Shown here: positions 49,897 to 64,000 of the stretch, piece by piece | Layout: each line of letters begins with the position of its first letter | Numbering within the stretch: position 1 is the stretch's first letter | Source: Chrysomallon squamiferum | Taxonomy: Eukaryota; Mollusca; Gastropoda; Neomphalida; Peltospiridae | Assembly (NCBI GenBank): GCA_012295275.1 | Contig: CM022665.1 | Coordinates: forward strand, 36,817,933-36,881,932 | Direction: 5' to 3' | DNA: 64,000 nucleotides | Program-made: the position numbers and the translations under genes | Notes under the pieces: generated by a model | Database searches by the model: none | Told to the model about the DNA's origin: nothing | The model's input: the letters and a program-made list of their open reading frames with translations, nothing else

Positions 49897-50186
49897 GAAA
49901 AATTTACCAGTTAATCTCAAAATTATGGGAATGAACACAGTTAATCTCAAACCTATTGAAACATTCAGCATAAAGCAATTACCAATACCAGCAAAAAGTT
50001 AATAGTGTATGATCTTAGAGGAAGACCTGAATAGCGACCTCTTCAGATGTTATTTTACAATGCAATTCAAGAAATTGTCTTGGTGGTGGAAATTATCAAT
50101 AGAAGACGTAAGGATGATCTGAACACATCACTAAGAGTAGCTAAACTGACCAATGTCCCTGTCTTGGTAGTGGCCAACAGAATAGA
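49897..50186 (+). pseudogene. Exon 2 copy 29, only copy with the 3' half
   Basis: Homology extends through GAAATTGTCTTGGTGGTGG, AAACTGACCAATGTCCCT and GTAGTGGCCAACAGAATAG, which correspond to the IVFVV, KLTSVP and VVANRT codons. It has the shared early TGA, internal deletions and no donor. It marks the right boundary of the array and looks like an older duplicate. Confidence 0.82.
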
Positions 50187-50189
50187 AAA

Positions 50190-50857
50190 ATGAATAACTG
50201 ATAAAGTAAAAAAAAAAAAAGATGAATTAAGACAAAAGAAAATGAATGAATGAAAAACAGCACCGAAATGAACTTCAAATTAATCATAATTATTTTTTAA
50301 ATCTAAACCAATTAAATAATGATTATTAATTGGTAAATTGCTATGCCACAAGTCTTTTCAGTAATCACATATGATTTCTATTTTATTTACACTTTCCCAT
50401 AAACAGAAAGGTTTTCAATAAATAGTGCTTTTTATAAACCTGCTGATTGAGCTGTATCTGCAATAGGAAATATCCTGTTACCACTGTGATGGATTGATCT
50501 TCTGGCCAATCCTTCATCAGACAAATATTTCTAACCACAAAGTCATAACTAATGACAAAAACACAGGTGCAACTAAACATGCAAGTTTAACAACAAAAGA
50601 AAAATAATTTAGAAATCAACTTGGTTTAAATATGATTTTGTCAATTAATTTAATACCAATTAAAATAATTTTTGTTGAAGGTTCCTGACACACAATATTA
50701 ATATGTTTATTACCAGTACTGATATCAAACTGGACAGTATCCTAGTAACAATTTCTATCTCATCATAACAAAATGCACTTGCGTTTCACAAATGTGAATA
50801 CTGGCTTGATATTAATGAATCTTACACCACATAATTATTATAGTCAGTACTTTTTAT

Positions 50858-50896
<39 letters not shown>

Positions 50897-51417
50897 GCCC
50901 CCAAAAAATAAACTAAAATTGATTAAAAAATTGTAAAAGATCATTTATTAATAGAACTTGATAAAAATATGGGTTGCTTTCATGTACGTAATTTATCTGT
51001 GGAAAAGTGCAGCTGTTGCTGTTTGCCAGTTTGAATGTCAGTTCCTACCTCTAATCCAAAAAAAGAATAGTAATTGGTTTTTCCTTTTTAACCTTTATTT
51101 TTCATAGATAATTTTTAATTTTTTAACTTTTTCATAACTTTTAATTTTTCTTTTGTACCATATTTTTCAATATTTTGAATTTGCAAATACTATACAGAAT
51201 AAAGTGATTTTAATTTGCTTAAAATATTCTTTGTTTTTACTTTTAACCTCTTTTTACTCACATAAATAAAATATTGATTTCACTCCAGCTCCTCACATTA
51301 TCTTCCTCTATCCTTCACTTAATAACCTTATAGCATTACTTTCAATAAATACAGGTCTATCTCTCATGTACATATATGTTTGTATCTTCTCAAAACAAAT
51401 CAAACTTCATTTGTATT
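50190..51417. other. Spacer between the array and MCM8, with its 3' UTR
   Basis: No gene is seen. A poly(T) run of about 31 lies at 50861-50891. The minus-strand frame at 50383-50580 (65 codons) is not recognisable. The part next to 51418 should be the MCM8 3' UTR. Confidence 0.4.
51094..51099 (-). terminator. Candidate MCM8 poly(A) signal AATAAA
   Basis: This is the first AATAAA on the minus strand after the MCM8 stop codon, about 320 bases downstream. Transcript ends would be needed to confirm it. Confidence 0.35.
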
Positions 51418-62348
<10,931 letters not shown>

Positions 62349-63060
62349 CTGAAAGAAAAAATTTCAGAACAGGTGTTAATTTCATCATATAACCAGTTGT
62401 TTTGAATGCTTACTAAATGTTATTTCAATATTGCACAGTAGAATAATAGCACTTTTTATTTTATTTTTTCAATACATATACACACACATATATATATATA
62501 AACTGCCACTGAATAAATAGTATGAGTTTAAATTAATTTTTAGTTCTTCCTTGTGCACTATGCTCAGGTTAACTTTTTAGTATAAAGAGTGTATCTACAT
62601 GTGTATGTATGTGTGTATGTTTTTATAATATGTGTTTAAGTAACTGTAGCTACAAAAACAGAAAAAAATACTATAAATTAATAATGCATTATTTTACAAT
62701 AAAACTGCAGGCCTCATGCTAACAAACATTTTGTATCATTCCTTTATTTAAAATGTGACCTGAAATTATTCTATAAATATACAAAGAAAACATATTAATT
62801 AGGGATATAAAAAAAAATTCACTTATTGGACCTTGACAAATTTGCTGGAAACAGCATGGAAAGACTTTTCCAGTAATACCAGAACCTGCCTTCTAGCATT
62901 TATTTGACGTATTTTATGACTAATTAACAGTAATTAATTATAGGAATTAATTTCTTCTGTTTTTATGTGTAATTTGAAAAAAAAAAGTGAGTACCAAAGA
63001 CAAGAGATGAATAAAATCAGTAATAATTATTTAGCTATAGTAGAGTATACTAAATATAAT
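62349..63060. other. MCM8 upstream intron, no exon recognised
   Basis: The next upstream MCM8 exon should lie on the minus strand beyond w1, but I could not recognise it here. A short TA run sits at about 62490-62502. Confidence 0.45.
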
Positions 63061-63061
63061 A

Positions 63062-63180
63062 CAGGGTTCATACAACTTGGGCTGTCAAAATTTCTATGAC
63101 TTTTCCAAAACTTTCCATAGCCCACAAATCCAAATTTCCAAATTAAGATCAAAAACAAATCTGCAGGTTTTCATTTGCGC
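63062..63180. repeat. Probable interspersed-repeat fragment
   Basis: CAGGGTTCATACAACTTGGG followed by ATGACTTTTCCAAAACTTTC has the look of a transposon terminus seen in many animal genomes. I cannot name the family. A related TTTCCA-rich motif in opposite orientation lies near 62850-62890. Confidence 0.35.
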
Positions 63181-63280
63181 CATTTACATTGATCACCATA
63201 TAAATACAATGTTAAAATTAAAATGTCTGGTGTATTAAAGCAGTTCAGGTGGATTTATAATTGTTTTGGGTTTACATTTA

Positions 63281-63671
63281 ATGTATTTTTCAGACAATAA
63301 CCCACTACTTTTTTCATATCAGAGGTTGGGGTTTATTATTGTAAGTCTTGTTTATTTCTGTCTCAAATTCCAAGACAAAGAAACAACTAGTGTAATTGTA
63401 AATAGTAGGTTTACTTAATGAGTTAAATATATGCATTACAAGTTTCTTAAGAATATAGCTATTATAAACAAGAACAAGTCTATTAACGAACAGTCACTAA
63501 AAAACAAAATGGATAGATGTTTGGCCACTGGACTGTCAATACTTGAAAGTAAAATGTGGCTTGTAAAATGGTGCTTCTTATAATATGAATGGATCCTCTA
63601 AACTTTCTAAAAAAATAAAATTAAATTAAAAAAATTTAAAAAATGTGAGTTATAGTCCAGAAAATATGGGA
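63281..63671. mobile_element. Decayed non-autonomous DNA transposon (inverted ends)
   Basis: The left end contains GTATTTTTCAGACAATAACC then ACTACTTTTTT. The right end, reverse-complemented, contains ATATTTTCTGGACTATAACT then CACATTTTTT. These are inverted terminal repeats of about 30 bp, within an element of about 390 bp that has no ORF. It resembles the widespread TATTTTTCGGACTATAAG-type termini of animal DNA transposons; I leave the superfamily unassigned. Confidence 0.6.
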
Positions 63672-64000
63672 AAACAAAACTGTTACCTAATGCTGTTCAG
63701 TACACCTCCCCCCACAATAAAATGCCACACAATGCTTGGATGTAAATTACACCCCCTCCCCTATGCACTACTTAATAACTGAATAGCCCCTAACCTTAAC
63801 CCTAAAATTAATGTAAGTATCTGCTCCATCTTGACCTGCTTTTGTGAGCCAATCATTGTACAGTTCCACTGTTAACCACAGGTTACTGAACACAGATTCT
63901 GGACACTTTAAATGGAGTCAATAGGTGCAGTTGTCATTCAAACCATAGATACATCAAACTAGCAACAAACTTGTGATGCTCTATGCAAGGGCAGATAGCC
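63672..64000. other. Unassigned sequence at window end
   Basis: A less AT-rich stretch with C-rich patches (63700-63715, 63750-63765) and CCTAACCTTAACCCTAAAAT near 63788. It could be another repeat fragment. No MCM8 exon is recognised. Confidence 0.3.

Larger units (their letters stand above)
18860..50190 (+). repeat. Gene-derived tandem array (partial GTPase exon 2 plus intron and 3' flank)
   Basis: About 31 kb consist of head-to-tail units in one orientation. A unit contains, in order: the 43-bp minisatellite, a pyrimidine tract and TTCTTCAG acceptor, the first roughly 180 bases of exon 2, an A-rich spacer, the CCTCAAAATGCCTGAAAATG segment, and a CTTTCAG-GAAGATTT segment from the gene's 3' flank. 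Unit length is about 1.0 kb in the centre and up to about 1.7 kb at the edges, where an extra 0.6 kb of 3' flank is kept. No copy contains exon 1 or exon 3. I counted 29 exon copies with an acceptor and one fragment without, and all but the last copy lose parental sequence a little beyond the switch II region. The array is best described as a satellite built from a gene fragment. Confidence 0.9.

Noticed and set aside
18860-50190. CRISPR-like array, because of regularly spaced repeats
   Set aside because: The sequence is eukaryotic, units are about 1 kb with homologous rather than unique spacers, and no cas-like gene is present.
19400-50200. Mutually exclusive exon cassette (Dscam-like) made from the exon copies
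   Set aside because: The copies have no donor sites, most contain early stops in the parental phase, and the array lies downstream of the terminal exon rather than between exons 1 and 3.

Overview
The window is nuclear DNA from an animal. It is strongly AT-rich, full of microsatellites (CT, TA, ACAT, TTA, GT) and homopolymer runs, and both recognisable genes are split by GT-AG introns. One gene is MCM8, which is widespread in animals. The sequence style suggests an invertebrate, perhaps a mollusc or other lophotrochozoan, but no feature fixes the taxon.

Region by region. Positions 1-14.9 kb hold no gene I recognise: low-complexity AT-rich DNA, several microsatellites, two short-period minisatellites (about 56-60 bp at 8.2-8.4 kb and about 33 bp at 11.5-11.7 kb), and islands of ordinary-looking unique sequence with only weak short ORFs. 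Positions 14927-17069 (+ strand) hold a complete three-exon gene for a 193-residue atypical ARF/ARL-family small GTPase. Its intron 1 contains a minisatellite of about 43 bp period, and the same motif recurs in the 3' flank.

From about 18.9 to 50.2 kb the DNA is a tandem array built from that GTPase gene. The units carry the intron minisatellite, the intron 1 splice acceptor, the 5' part of exon 2 (P-loop to just past switch II) and the gene's 3' flank. I count 29 exon-2-derived copies with an acceptor plus one fragment without one, all on the + strand. Every copy that spans the first 50 bases of the exon lacks the same 4 bases, and nearly all stop early if spliced in the parental phase. The array has a higher-order structure: a duplicated 2.18-kb block (19.6-24.0 kb), a central run of thirteen about 1.0-kb monomers (27.2-39.6 kb) that includes a near-identical 2,040-bp dimer repeat, a repeated 2.72-kb dimer (40.4-47.0 kb), and degraded edge copies (47.6-50.2 kb). 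The rightmost copy is the only one retaining the 3' half of exon 2.

Positions 51418-62348 (- strand) hold 24 consecutive exons of MCM8, the helicase paralogue used in homologous-recombination-linked DNA synthesis. Reading phase is preserved across all 23 introns. The 705 codons seen include the zinc-binding cluster, the whole AAA+ motor and the C-terminal winged-helix region. The N-terminal exons (roughly 130 residues judging from human MCM8) are not seen and probably lie beyond 64 kb. Two short DNA-transposon-like inverted-repeat elements lie at 54345-54577 (inside an MCM8 intron) and 63281-63671. The two genes are convergent, with the array filling the space between them. No functional link between them is evident.
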